Source: an uncultured Alphaproteobacteria bacterium (lineage in GTDB: Bacteria; Pseudomonadota; Alphaproteobacteria; Rickettsiales; CAIJLX01). Taken from it: DNA of 64,000 nt. Below, piece by piece: positions 53,016 through 62,000 of this stretch (positions within the stretch are counted from its first letter, which is position 1; every line of letters starts with the position of its first letter). Location of the stretch: the NCBI GenBank assembly GCA_903821695.1, contig CAIJLX010000051.1:18963-82962 (forward strand), written 5' to 3'. The notes under the pieces were generated by a model. That model did no database searches, was not told where the DNA came from, and was given only the letters and a program-made list of their open reading frames with translations. The position numbers were made by a program, and so were the translations under genes.

Positions 53016-53851
53016 TAATATCTCTTACGGCTACCTGCCGCCCAGCGTTGCAATAAATTGATGAACAACAACATGAAGAACGAAATAATGAGCATCACGC
53101 ATGCAATGGCGGTTGCACCCGTATAATCATATTGCTCGAGCTTAATGATAACGATGAGCGGCACGATTTCCGAAATCATCGGCATATTGCCAGCGATAAA
53201 AATAACCGAACCATATTCCCCCAGCGCACGTGCAAACGCCATCGCAAAGCCAGTAAGCAAAGGCGGGAACAAATGCGGGAACATAATTTTGCAGAACACC
53301 GTCAAACGCGATGCGCCGAGGCTTGATGCCGCTTCTTCAATCTCCGGTTCAAAATCTTCTAGCACCGGCTGCACCGTGCGCACAACAAATGGCAGCCCAA
53401 CAAATATCAGGGCAATGGTGATACCGATTGGAGTGAATGCGATGTTGATACCGAGTGGTTCGATTATTTTGCCGATCCAACCATTGGGCGCATACAGTGC
53501 TGTAAGCGCGATGCCGGCTACTGCGGTTGGTAAGGCAAACGGAAGATCGACCATCGCATCTAACATTTTACGGCCGTAAAAATCATAGCGCACCAATACC
53601 CATGCAAGTAGCAAACCGAACACGACATTGACGCTGGCGGCGATGAATGAGCAGATAAAGGTGATGCGATAGGCTGCCATTACGCGGGGAGAAGAAATGG
53701 ATTCTATGATATGCGCCCAATCGCTGGTCGCGGTTTTAAAAAACAGACCAGAAAGCGGGACGAGAACGATCACGGCCAAGTATAAAACCGTAAAGCCCAG
53801 CGCAAGGCTGAACCCGGGAATGACCGTGTGTGATTTTAATAATGCGCGCAT
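53015..53851 (-). CDS. cysT: Sulfate ABC transporter permease CysT/CysU
   Basis: VDLPFALPTAVAGIALTALYAPNGWIG, EEAASSLGASRLTVFCKIMFPHLFPPLLTGFAMAFARALGEYGSVIFIAGN. Confidence 0.95.
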   Translation of the reverse strand: MRALLKSHTVIPGFSLALGFTVLYLAVIVLVPLSGLFFKTATSDWAHIIESISSPRVMAAYRITFICSFIAASVNVVFGLLLAWVLVRYDFYGRKMLDAMVDLPFALPTAVAGIALTALYAPNGWIGKIIEPLGINIAFTPIGITIALIFVGLPFVVRTVQPVLEDFEPEIEEAASSLGASRLTVFCKIMFPHLFPPLLTGFAMAFARALGEYGSVIFIAGNMPMISEIVPLIVIIKLEQYDYTGATAIACVMLIISFFMLLFINLLQRWAAGSRKRY

Positions 53852-53930
53852 AGTGAAAATGGATAAATAACGTCCCTAAAGAAGAGGCCATGCCTAGCAT
53901 ATTCCAGAAGCTTCCGCCAGTTTTGTGAGG

Positions 53931-56543
53931 TTAAAGGTTAGGGGATATCGTTTTTTCTGCCAACCCTTTGATTTGTTTGAGGTTATCAGGGTGTACAATG
54001 AGTCCTGTAGGCTTAGGATGTGGAATACGCTCTCCCGGCTCAATCGTCACTGTTTTAGGCGGCGCATTGGCATCCAGTCCGGTTACCACTTTATAGCCCT
54101 CAATTCTATCGCCGGCCACTTCACCCCCGATATTAAAGCGATTGCGCACGGAAACATAAGGACCATCTTGTGTTTCCAGTTCATTTTCATAGCCCTTCTT
54201 AGAAGCTTCAACTATTGGTCCGTGGAATCTGAAAGTGTCATATGTATGTGCAGTAATGGCTATTTTCACTTGATAATCTTTAGGAAGTGGCTGGCCTCTT
54301 TGCGGGAGACCGCCAGCTGCAGGGTTGGAAAGCTTATGTGTATCTTCAGTAGTGCCGCTTTCGTTTTTTACATCAGGGCCAACCACGCCGATATCACCTT
54401 CATTGCGTAAAGTGGTGACGGTAGGCACGCGCCTGCCGCTTCCTTCTTTAGGGGCAAACAATGTGTTAGCGATGTTTCCTTCCATATCGGCAGAAGCGCA
54501 AGGGCCTTTGTGACCATGCACGACTGTTTCCTGACCCGGACCGAAGACAAAAATCTGCTCCACAAATCCAAATTCCTCATCTCGAAAAATTTCAACCTTG
54601 CGGTAGCCGCCGGGCTTATAAGGGTCCGAAGGAAATTTTTCTTCTTCTAATAATAAATTTGGAAATTTTTTCAGCAATAAAGGCTTCACGCGCTCAACCT
54701 CGCGCATAGGCTCTGCGCGCAAATCAATCAAATCCTGACGTAACCCTTCCGCCTCTGCTTTCAGCTTTATTTCCTGCTCACCCGTAAGTGCGTTGGCCAA
54801 TTGTTCTAATATTGCAGCCCTTTCAGTTTCAATATTTTGAAATAGAGATTGGTAAGGTCGGTATATTTTTTGAATCTCTGCCTTCAAGCCTGCGCGATCT
54901 CTAGCAACCTCTTCACTTGCACCTTTTTGTCGTTGTTGCTCGATTTCATCCTGTAATTTTTGATGTTCTTGATTTATTTCACTACCAACATATTCGCCGC
55001 AACGTTCGTTGTGCGTACGCCCTTCTTGCCAACCATTATTTTCGATTCCGCCAACGCGAGCAATGGAAACTGGAACCATGTCCGGGGAGCCTTCGGCGTG
55101 AGGTTTATCTTTTGCAAGTTTGATTGCTCTGTTTTTAAGACGAAGTGTGTAAACCCCTTGGTCTATTAAACTTGCGACGAGTGGATCTTTGGTTAGATCG
55201 CGTTCTGGGCCGGTACAGTTAACGACAGTGCCGACGCGTCGAATAGTTTTTTCTTCACTTTTAAAAGGCCCGCTGGTTTCCGGCGCATGATCGGTAGCGA
55301 CCGGTTTGGTAGTATGACAAACAACAGAAACGGAGCCATCATCTTCAATCCGCACATAATCCAGGCGGCCATTGCGTGCCTTGATGTTCTGCCGCTTCAT
55401 TTCTTCCTGTATGGCTTCGAAAATATCAGGGTCAATACGATTGCGGAGTGAGCTATACCATGAACCCCAATTGCTTAAAAATTTATCGACTTCTTCTTCC
55501 GGCATTCGGGCTTCAATATCCGGCATCTTAGAGCGCAAAGCCGTCATCACGTTTTGCCAGCCCTCTTTTAGCCTGCCACTTTTTCTATCCAGTATGACCG
55601 ACATTAAACGGTCAACCAACTCTTGTGCCTTAATGGTATCTTGTGCAAGGAGCGAATCCAGGAAATCCGTTTTATAAGAAACAGGAAGGCGGATATGCGG
55701 TGCAGGAATAAGAGATTTTGGCGAAAGCCACTGCAATGTATTTCCGTCAACAGTACCGGCATCTATTTGTGCCTTCACGTGGTCGACAGCACTCGGACCA
55801 CTTCCTACTACAACGATTGGCAATTCGGTTGGCACATTCGGCACCCATGGATTTTGGATAACGCTTGAGTGTTCTTTAAGTTCGTTGCCCTTCGAATCGA
55901 CTATCTTCAAATGTTTTGGTTTTGGGTTGCCACTATCATCAAGTACAAATCGGAAATGCTCGACTTTTTCTCCACTCGTTGTTTCCAACCATCGATTACC
56001 AACATCACCACCGACAGCATTTACACGAGACGCGATAAACTCAAGTTGTACCCCTTTTTCTTGGACCTTCTGCAAAACGAGTGGCTTGACACCGAATTCA
56101 ATATAAAGGCCAAAAAGTTGGCGGCGGTTATAAGTGTTATCGGTGAATTTTTCACTATCACGCGCAAGCGTTTGTATGAGCTCAAGCTTTTGCTTTAAAT
56201 GATTTCGCTCTTCTTCATTCGTGCTTTTTTCTAATTGTCCCCGCACTGTTGCTTCGACAGTGGCAAAACCATCTTTGGCCTGAAGCCATTTGAGAAATCC
56301 ATCTGGGCGCAACCAAACGTGCGCTTCTTTATCATTGGTAAAACCCATTCGTTCTGTGGCTACGTTTAGTGCGCCAATAGAAGTATAAGCTGGTCCTTTA
56401 AACTCATTATCAGTGCCATATGAAGGCCCAAAGGCAGTAATTTTTGTGCCGAGCGCCGCTTCAGGAGTAAGTTTTTTGACGGTATTATAGATAGAGGCGA
56501 GTGCGCCCAATCCATCCCCAATAATCGCTATGTTTGCAGACAT
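53931..56543 (-). CDS. FAD/NAD(P)-binding protein fused to C-terminal cysteine-dioxygenase-like cupin
   Basis: N-term NIAIIGDGLGALASIYNTV plus PIVVVGSGPSAVDHVKAQI (two Rossmann motifs); C-term YRKVEIFRDEEFGFVEQIFVFGPGQETVVHGHKGPCASADMEG ... EDTHKLSNPA ... IAITAHTYDTFRFHG resembles the CDO H-x-H ... H pattern. Start at MSANIAI with GGGAG RBS. Confidence 0.7.
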   Translation of the reverse strand: MSANIAIIGDGLGALASIYNTVKKLTPEAALGTKITAFGPSYGTDNEFKGPAYTSIGALNVATERMGFTNDKEAHVWLRPDGFLKWLQAKDGFATVEATVRGQLEKSTNEEERNHLKQKLELIQTLARDSEKFTDNTYNRRQLFGLYIEFGVKPLVLQKVQEKGVQLEFIASRVNAVGGDVGNRWLETTSGEKVEHFRFVLDDSGNPKPKHLKIVDSKGNELKEHSSVIQNPWVPNVPTELPIVVVGSGPSAVDHVKAQIDAGTVDGNTLQWLSPKSLIPAPHIRLPVSYKTDFLDSLLAQDTIKAQELVDRLMSVILDRKSGRLKEGWQNVMTALRSKMPDIEARMPEEEVDKFLSNWGSWYSSLRNRIDPDIFEAIQEEMKRQNIKARNGRLDYVRIEDDGSVSVVCHTTKPVATDHAPETSGPFKSEEKTIRRVGTVVNCTGPERDLTKDPLVASLIDQGVYTLRLKNRAIKLAKDKPHAEGSPDMVPVSIARVGGIENNGWQEGRTHNERCGEYVGSEINQEHQKLQDEIEQQRQKGASEEVARDRAGLKAEIQKIYRPYQSLFQNIETERAAILEQLANALTGEQEIKLKAEAEGLRQDLIDLRAEPMREVERVKPLLLKKFPNLLLEEEKFPSDPYKPGGYRKVEIFRDEEFGFVEQIFVFGPGQETVVHGHKGPCASADMEGNIANTLFAPKEGSGRRVPTVTTLRNEGDIGVVGPDVKNESGTTEDTHKLSNPAAGGLPQRGQPLPKDYQVKIAITAHTYDTFRFHGPIVEASKKGYENELETQDGPYVSVRNRFNIGGEVAGDRIEGYKVVTGLDANAPPKTVTIEPGERIPHPKPTGLIVHPDNLKQIKGLAEKTISPNL

Positions 56544-56629
56544 TAAAATGGCTCCCAAATAATTACTATTTAGAAGCACATCTCATGTGAGGTAGCGCTC
56601 TGATTAACCTGAATATTACGCGCAAATCT

Positions 56630-56644
56630 TTAAGAAAACGTTAA
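56630..56644. promoter_or_regulatory. TTAA-N7-TTAA (CtrA-like) motif upstream of the FAD-cupin gene
   Basis: TTAAGAAAACGTTAA in the 103-bp gap between 56543 and 56647. Confidence 0.25.
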
Positions 56645-56646
56645 CG

Positions 56647-56925
56647 TTAAATGTTATATTCCGTATCAAGTGTTTGAAGGCGGGCTTTGGGAATACGGGT
56701 TTTTAAGAGGAGATAGAGTTTCTCTATAGAGCTGCTGGCCGTATGGGTGAAAAGAAAAGGGAAAATACCATGCAAAAGTAGAATGAATCCTACCCAGGTG
56801 AGTTTTAGGCTGGTCACCAGCGTAAAACCGAAATGTTGTAAATAAGTTTCGCCCGTTTGTTCGGGGTGGTGGGTGAAGAGTTGTTTGAGCCTGGCTTGCA
56901 ATAGCGTGAATTGCTCGCGGGTCAT
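56647..56925 (-). CDS. DUF6356-like small membrane protein
   Basis: RLKQLFTHHPEQTGETYLQHFGFTLVTSLKLTWVGFILLLHGIFPFLFTHTAS. Confidence 0.7.
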   Translation of the reverse strand: MTREQFTLLQARLKQLFTHHPEQTGETYLQHFGFTLVTSLKLTWVGFILLLHGIFPFLFTHTASSSIEKLYLLLKTRIPKARLQTLDTEYNI

Positions 56926-56933
56926 TTTATCTC

Positions 56934-57020
56934 CTATATCATATTTGCCAGGTTGCTTGCGGCATCGACAACGGTGCTAATGGCATAATAAGAAATCATG
57001 TAGAGGCCGCTAAAAATCAT
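56934..57020 (-). CDS. Possible 28-aa peptide
   Basis: Manual translation MIFSGLYMISYYAISTVVDAASNLANMI*; stop overlaps a TAGGAGATAAA-ATG RBS of the next gene. Confidence 0.4.
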   Translation of the reverse strand: MIFSGLYMISYYAISTVVDAASNLANMI

Positions 57021-57044
57021 GGTTTGTCATCCTTTAGAGTAAGT

Positions 57045-57074
57045 GGTGGAGAAAACCTTGCGGCTCTCTCCACC
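57045..57074 (-). terminator. Hairpin downstream of the sulfate-binding protein gene
   Basis: GGTGGAGA ... TCTCCACC inverted repeat directly after the stop at 57082 (minus strand); no clear U-tract. Confidence 0.45.
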
Positions 57075-57081
57075 GGTTTCG

Positions 57082-58074
57082 TTATTTTGCGCTGTAGATT
57101 TGGTCGAACACGCCGCCTTCGCTGAAGTGTTTTTCCTGGGCTACTTTCCAGCCACCGAAATCTTTGATGGTGAGCAGGTTGAGCGTTGGGAAAGTGCTTT
57201 TATATTTTGCAGCCACTTCCGGATCGGTCGGACGATAGTAATGGCGAGCGACCAGATCTTGTGCTTCTTTGCTGTAAAGATGCTCGAGATAAGCCTTCGC
57301 AACTTCCGTTGTTCCGTTACGCGCTGTATTCTTATCAACCACAGCAACGGGTGGCTCTGCTAAAATACTCAATGTTGGAATTACGATATCGAATTTATCT
57401 TTGCCGAGTTCTTTTTTAGCAAGGAATGCTTCGTTTTCCCATGCGAGCAACACATCACCGATACCGCGTTGGATAAAGGTAGTGGTGGAGCCACGCGCGC
57501 CGGTATCAAGCACTGGCACATTTGCAAATAATGCTTTGACGAATTCTTTCGCTTTCGCTTCGTCACCATTATTATGCTTCAATGCATAACCATACGCCGC
57601 GAGATAGTTCCAGCGTGCGCCGCCGGAAGTTTTCGGATTTGGCGTGATGACCGAAACACCAGGTTTCACCAAATCATTCCAATCTTTGATATGTTTTGGA
57701 TTCCCCTTTTTCACCAAGAACACAATGGTTGAGGTGTAAGGCGCGCTGTTATTTGGCAGTTTCTCCTGCCAATCAAGCGTGAGCAGTTTTGCTTTATCTG
57801 CGATTGCATCAATATCATATGCAAGCGCGAGGGTGACGACATCGGCTTTGAGGCCATCAATCACCGCACGTGCTTGTTTGCCGGAACCACCATGCGATTG
57901 ACGAACTTTGACATCATCACCGGTTTTGGTTTTCCAGAATTTGGCGAACTGATCGTTATATTCCTCATAGAGTTCCCGCGTTGGGTCATAAGAAACATTC
58001 AGTATTTCCACCTCTTTGGCGGCGAGCGATGTTGTAAACAGCAGAGCTGTCAGCGTTAAAATAATTTTGTTCAT
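57082..58074 (-). CDS. sbp: Sulfate ABC transporter substrate-binding protein
   Basis: [79 protein letters not shown]. Confidence 0.96.
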   Translation of the reverse strand: MNKIILTLTALLFTTSLAAKEVEILNVSYDPTRELYEEYNDQFAKFWKTKTGDDVKVRQSHGGSGKQARAVIDGLKADVVTLALAYDIDAIADKAKLLTLDWQEKLPNNSAPYTSTIVFLVKKGNPKHIKDWNDLVKPGVSVITPNPKTSGGARWNYLAAYGYALKHNNGDEAKAKEFVKALFANVPVLDTGARGSTTTFIQRGIGDVLLAWENEAFLAKKELGKDKFDIVIPTLSILAEPPVAVVDKNTARNGTTEVAKAYLEHLYSKEAQDLVARHYYRPTDPEVAAKYKSTFPTLNLLTIKDFGGWKVAQEKHFSEGGVFDQIYSAK

Positions 58075-58090
58075 GATAATCCTCTTCTAA

Positions 58091-59428
58091 TTAAAATCTG
58101 AATTGTAAGCGGTTGATAATAGCTTGTTCGTTTTGACGGTCACCGCGTGTCGCACCACCATCAAATGAAGTGTAGGCATAGTTGGCATTCCATTTCAGGT
58201 TATTGTTTAAATACCAATTGAGGCCTGCCACATATTCACGTGCTTCTTTGACGGATTTGGTTGGGTCAGCATAAATCGGGAACGCTTTGTCATCAATATT
58301 AAGCTGGCTTACCCGGCCCAAAACTTCCCACGCACCCCATTGTCCGCTTTGCAAATCGAAATCGTTTTTCACTTTTACACCTTCGAAGCTTGCATCTTCA
58401 CCGGTCAACACATAGCTCGCGAGCAATGTCCATGCATCGTTGCTGAGCGTTGTTTTTCGGCTGCCGTTGCGCACATTGCCATCCGCTTTCACATATTCAC
58501 CCAAGAAGCCGAATGGACCGCCATAGTAATAGACTTGCGGGTTGATGCGCCATTCATTGCCATCGGCGATGGATCCGGTGGAATACGTAAACACTCTCGC
58601 TTGCGCATTTGAGCGATAACCATCGGTTAGCCCCGTGTTAGTCGTAGTACCATTGCGGTTACCAAGGCTACCGGCAACACCAACGCCAAGACCTTGCAAC
58701 ACTGCTGTTTCCGAATTGCGGAAGGGGTGTGCGAATACACGCGCGGTTACGTCTTTTGCGTTATCCGTATCACTATTGGAGTCACCATAATCTGCCGTAC
58801 CATTGGTGAAGGCTACTTGGTATTCGAGTGTTTGTGGAATGAATTCACCATAGAACTGCACCCCAATATCGCGGAATGGAACAAGGTTTGTCGCAAGGCC
58901 GCGTTCCGCAAACGGCAATTCTTGCTCGCTCTGCCAGCGCTCTAAACCAATCGGCGATTTGAATTTACCAACGCGAATGTTAAATAATTTTTGCGGTTTG
59001 TAATCGGCATAAGCATCTACCACCCGTGTTTGGTTGCCACCGAAATCAAGCATCAGGCGACCTGAAAAATCATCTTTAATTTTTGCTTCGAAAATAGGCC
59101 GCGCTGTACGCACCAAGAACTGGTTCGTATTGCTTGAGTTATCATTATTTAGATAAGTGCGATTATCGATTTGTGCATAACCACGTACACGGAATTCATA
59201 ATCTTTATTCGGCGAGGTCACCACAAACCCACGTTTATCATCTAGCTGCACCGTCGCGCTTTTTTCGGATTGTGCTTTTTGAACTTCCTCTTTTACTTCT
59301 TGCTTCCGTTTCAGGATCGCAATTTCTTGTTCCAGCGCTTTGAGGCGTTCGCTAATATCCTCCGCATGACCAAAACTCGGCAGCAAAACGGTGAGCGCTG
59401 TGGTGGCAGCGAGTAGATGCTTCTTCAT
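58091..59428 (-). CDS. Phosphate/sulfate-type OprP/OprO-like porin
   Basis: Signal peptide, short coiled coil, then barrel with FRVRGYAQIDNRTYLNN, KIKDDFSGRLMLDFGG, C-terminal ...NRLQFRF*. Confidence 0.88.
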   Translation of the reverse strand: MKKHLLAATTALTVLLPSFGHAEDISERLKALEQEIAILKRKQEVKEEVQKAQSEKSATVQLDDKRGFVVTSPNKDYEFRVRGYAQIDNRTYLNNDNSSNTNQFLVRTARPIFEAKIKDDFSGRLMLDFGGNQTRVVDAYADYKPQKLFNIRVGKFKSPIGLERWQSEQELPFAERGLATNLVPFRDIGVQFYGEFIPQTLEYQVAFTNGTADYGDSNSDTDNAKDVTARVFAHPFRNSETAVLQGLGVGVAGSLGNRNGTTTNTGLTDGYRSNAQARVFTYSTGSIADGNEWRINPQVYYYGGPFGFLGEYVKADGNVRNGSRKTTLSNDAWTLLASYVLTGEDASFEGVKVKNDFDLQSGQWGAWEVLGRVSQLNIDDKAFPIYADPTKSVKEAREYVAGLNWYLNNNLKWNANYAYTSFDGGATRGDRQNEQAIINRLQFRF

Positions 59429-59466
59429 AACAATGTCCTTTCGTAAGGTTGTTAGGCTTAAAAAAA

Positions 59467-59625
59467 TTAGTATCCGTATAAATCAATATTCGATTGTTTC
59501 GTCGAAGCAGATTCCTGGGTTTCTTTGCTTATTTCCTGTGCATCTGCTTCTGTTGCAAATGACCAGATGAGTAATGTTGCCAAAGCAAGGTTACGTAGTG
59601 TTTTTGTCGTCAGATGTGCGTTCAT
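59467..59625 (-). CDS. Small exported protein (52 aa, absent from track)
   Basis: Manual translation MNAHLTTKTLRNLALATLLIWSFATEADAQEISKETQESASTKQSNIDLYGY*; signal peptide; AGGAG upstream. Confidence 0.65.
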   Translation of the reverse strand: MNAHLTTKTLRNLALATLLIWSFATEADAQEISKETQESASTKQSNIDLYGY

Positions 59626-59697
59626 AGTTTTCTCCTATTAGAAACTATGCTTGCTGCCTAACGCTCAAAAAGAACCTCGGTGACTTGCAATGATTGG

Positions 59698-59871
59698 TTA
59701 TTTTACGAGTAGTAATTTGTCGTTACTGGTTTTGATGAGTCGGTAAATCTGGTCGCCATGCTCGATGAGCAATTCACGGCCGGATTTTAATAGATCGATG
59801 CTTTTCATTCGCCGAGTGGATAACTCAAGGGACGGCGTATAATGCGTCAATGTTTGTTCTTCGATATGCAT
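59698..59871 (-). CDS. HemP-like small protein
   Basis: RRMKSIDLLKSGRELLIEHGDQIYRLIKTSNDKLLLVK* resembles the hemin uptake protein HemP C-terminal pattern; start MHIEEQ with AGGAG. Confidence 0.72.
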   Translation of the reverse strand: MHIEEQTLTHYTPSLELSTRRMKSIDLLKSGRELLIEHGDQIYRLIKTSNDKLLLVK

Positions 59872-59881
59872 ATTCTCCTCC

Positions 59882-60025
59882 TTATTTATCAAAACGGCGT
59901 TTAACAGATTTCTCAACTTGGACGACCCGCGAATCATGAATGGTGATTTCGACCGAGCCATAATCAATCCCTTTGAGTGACTCCAAAATAAAAGCTTCCA
60001 CATTTGCGTTTTCTTTTTCGCTCAT
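59882..60025 (-). CDS. DUF2292 (YezD/OscA-like) small protein (47 aa, absent from track)
   Basis: Manual translation MSEKENANVEAFILESLKGIDYGSVEITIHDSRVVQVEKSVKRRFDK*; DUF2292 pattern GSV.I..HD..VVQ.; 4-nt overlap with rrf2 stop. Confidence 0.85.
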   Translation of the reverse strand: MSEKENANVEAFILESLKGIDYGSVEITIHDSRVVQVEKSVKRRFDK

Positions 60026-60444
60026 ATTGCTCCTCCTTGATTCACTAATTCTTTCAACGTCATACCATCCAGCACGCCCGCAATTGCATTGCGCACTTTG
60101 AGCATCACCCGACGTACATCACAGCTATTTTCATCCACACAATCATCGCAGCGGCGATAGGCGGTGGTGCTGGCGCAGGGAATCGGCGCCAATGGGCCAT
60201 CGACCATCCGAATCACATCGCCAATGCGGATATCGCGTGCGGGCCGAGAAAGAAAATAGCCACCAAAAATCCCACGCTTGCTATCCAAGATTCCGTGCCT
60301 TTTCAAATCGAGCAAAATAGCCTCCAAAAACTTGGGCGGCACATCCGCTTCCTGGGCAATCGCTTTTATAGGCAACATCTTCTTCTCCTGCTTCGCCATT
60401 ACAACCAAACTCTTCAGTGCGTATTTTGCTTTCATGGATAGCAT
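60022..60444 (-). CDS. Rrf2 family transcriptional regulator
   Basis: MKAKYALKSLVVMAK...IAQEADVPPKFLEAILLDLKRHGILDSKRGIFGGYFLSRPA; Cys-rich PCASTTAYRRCDDCVDENSC. Confidence 0.93.
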   Translation of the reverse strand: MLSMKAKYALKSLVVMAKQEKKMLPIKAIAQEADVPPKFLEAILLDLKRHGILDSKRGIFGGYFLSRPARDIRIGDVIRMVDGPLAPIPCASTTAYRRCDDCVDENSCDVRRVMLKVRNAIAGVLDGMTLKELVNQGGAI

Positions 60445-60471
60445 CGGTAGCCTCTCCTATACTCTTTAATT

Positions 60472-60488
60472 CCTATAAACATAATAGG
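60472..60488. promoter_or_regulatory. Dyad in the divergent rrf2/60500 intergenic region, possible Rrf2 operator
   Basis: CCTATaaacataATAGG, followed by TATAGGG at 60492-60498. Confidence 0.4.
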
Positions 60489-60499
60489 GATTATAGGGT

Positions 60500-61954
60500 A
60501 TGTCAACACACAATCTGTTTTTTTCTCAAAATAGCCTGTTACTTAAGGTTTTATTAACTGGAATCGTGGATAATTTGCTGATGGCGTTACCACCAGATGG
60601 CATCCGTAGGTTGTTAGATGAGCTTTTCTTGAGTTCTGATAGCGAGCTATTAAAAGATAAGTTAAAAACACTGCGGATTGGCGAGCTTTTACGTTTTCGC
60701 GCGATTGAAGACGGAATGATGTTTAGTGTTAAATATGAGGTGGAAAACATCCTACAGCTGCGTGCGACGGAAAATGAAATAATCCGAGTATTCCAAGATC
60801 TCGATATACCATTTCGAATGAGCAAAAAAAGCACCCGTTGGTTTGGCCTAATAGATGAAGGCAAACCACGTTTTTATGGTGTTTTAGATGATGGCCTAAT
60901 GAAAGCAGTTCATTCTCACACTACAGCAAAAGCATTACATGATAAGATGGTTTTGGCTGGCGAGATCAAATATCTTACCAAACAGACATATCCAGATGAC
61001 CCCATTTCGGAAGACATGATGGCATGGGCAATGGCCCTAAAGGGAACCACTTCTCTACTAGGCCCTTATTTTCCTACATCTGCATTAAAAAATCTGAGTG
61101 ATTCTTCGAGTCTTCTCTATGAAGTAAAATTTACTTTAACAAAGCATAAGCTAGGCCATACCTTCCATGAGAATCCATCATTACTTGATTCTACCCTTGC
61201 TGCCATTGAAGAATTCGGATTCCGCCGCCTATCTTTTTGCGGCAGAGGAAGTAGTAGCTTTGCCTTCAAAGGCGTGAGGGACAAAGAAGATAATCCGCAA
61301 TTAGTCCTAATTACGCCAGGCAATCAGGAGCGCGTTCCGCATCCTTGTATATTGCCTGCCATTGAGCAAAAAATTATCGGCAATAAAGAAATACTCGTGC
61401 GTATTATGCCGGGCCTAGACACGGATACCGAAATAACCGAACACCATATGGACCAATTAAAAAGTCTCATGAATGCCAGTGGTTTGTATACAAGCTTAAC
61501 CGCAGGCAATCTATCCGAAATCAGGCCCGGTAATGTTGGCTTATATACGTTTATAAATGAGGCTGGCGAAACAAAAACTGTGCCGATGATTCTTGATTGG
61601 GGTGCCATTTCTTGGAATGCACCTGACAAACCAATGCCAACGATAGAACAACAACAGGCTATGCGAGAGCGCTGGGAAAAAACACCCGAACTGCAAGATT
61701 GGCTCGAAGCAGAACGTAGTATCGCCAAACAAGCACAAAACGTTTATCGCGGGGAGCAATTGGATGCGTTGCCGCAGGAAGGAACTGTCGCAAAATCCCT
61801 GCATAAAGGGCTTTATCCACCAGAAGTCGGCGTGCTATCGCAGATGGCAATCAATGAAGCTCTACAGGGAACCAGGGCCTATCATGAAGTGATGCGCGAA
61901 TTAGTAGAGTCGCAAGATCTATCTCTCTCACCAAGCGTTTTGATTTACCGCTAG
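60500..61954 (+). CDS. Hypothetical protein with a kinase-like fold signature
   Basis: 484-aa ORF; GRGSSSFAFKG (P-loop-like), IRPGNVGLY ... MILDWGAISW (catalytic loop/metal-binding-like). Confidence 0.6.
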   Translation: MSTHNLFFSQNSLLLKVLLTGIVDNLLMALPPDGIRRLLDELFLSSDSELLKDKLKTLRIGELLRFRAIEDGMMFSVKYEVENILQLRATENEIIRVFQDLDIPFRMSKKSTRWFGLIDEGKPRFYGVLDDGLMKAVHSHTTAKALHDKMVLAGEIKYLTKQTYPDDPISEDMMAWAMALKGTTSLLGPYFPTSALKNLSDSSSLLYEVKFTLTKHKLGHTFHENPSLLDSTLAAIEEFGFRRLSFCGRGSSSFAFKGVRDKEDNPQLVLITPGNQERVPHPCILPAIEQKIIGNKEILVRIMPGLDTDTEITEHHMDQLKSLMNASGLYTSLTAGNLSEIRPGNVGLYTFINEAGETKTVPMILDWGAISWNAPDKPMPTIEQQQAMRERWEKTPELQDWLEAERSIAKQAQNVYRGEQLDALPQEGTVAKSLHKGLYPPEVGVLSQMAINEALQGTRAYHEVMRELVESQDLSLSPSVLIYR

Positions 61955-62000
61955 AAATAACTTCCCTTATGAGCCTTAGCGCTATAAGAATAGCCGCATC

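Noticed and set aside
56630-56644. CtrA regulation of the FAD-cupin gene as a separate finding
   Set aside because: A perfect TTAA-N7-TTAA is expected about once per 65 kb by chance; kept only as a low-confidence feature.
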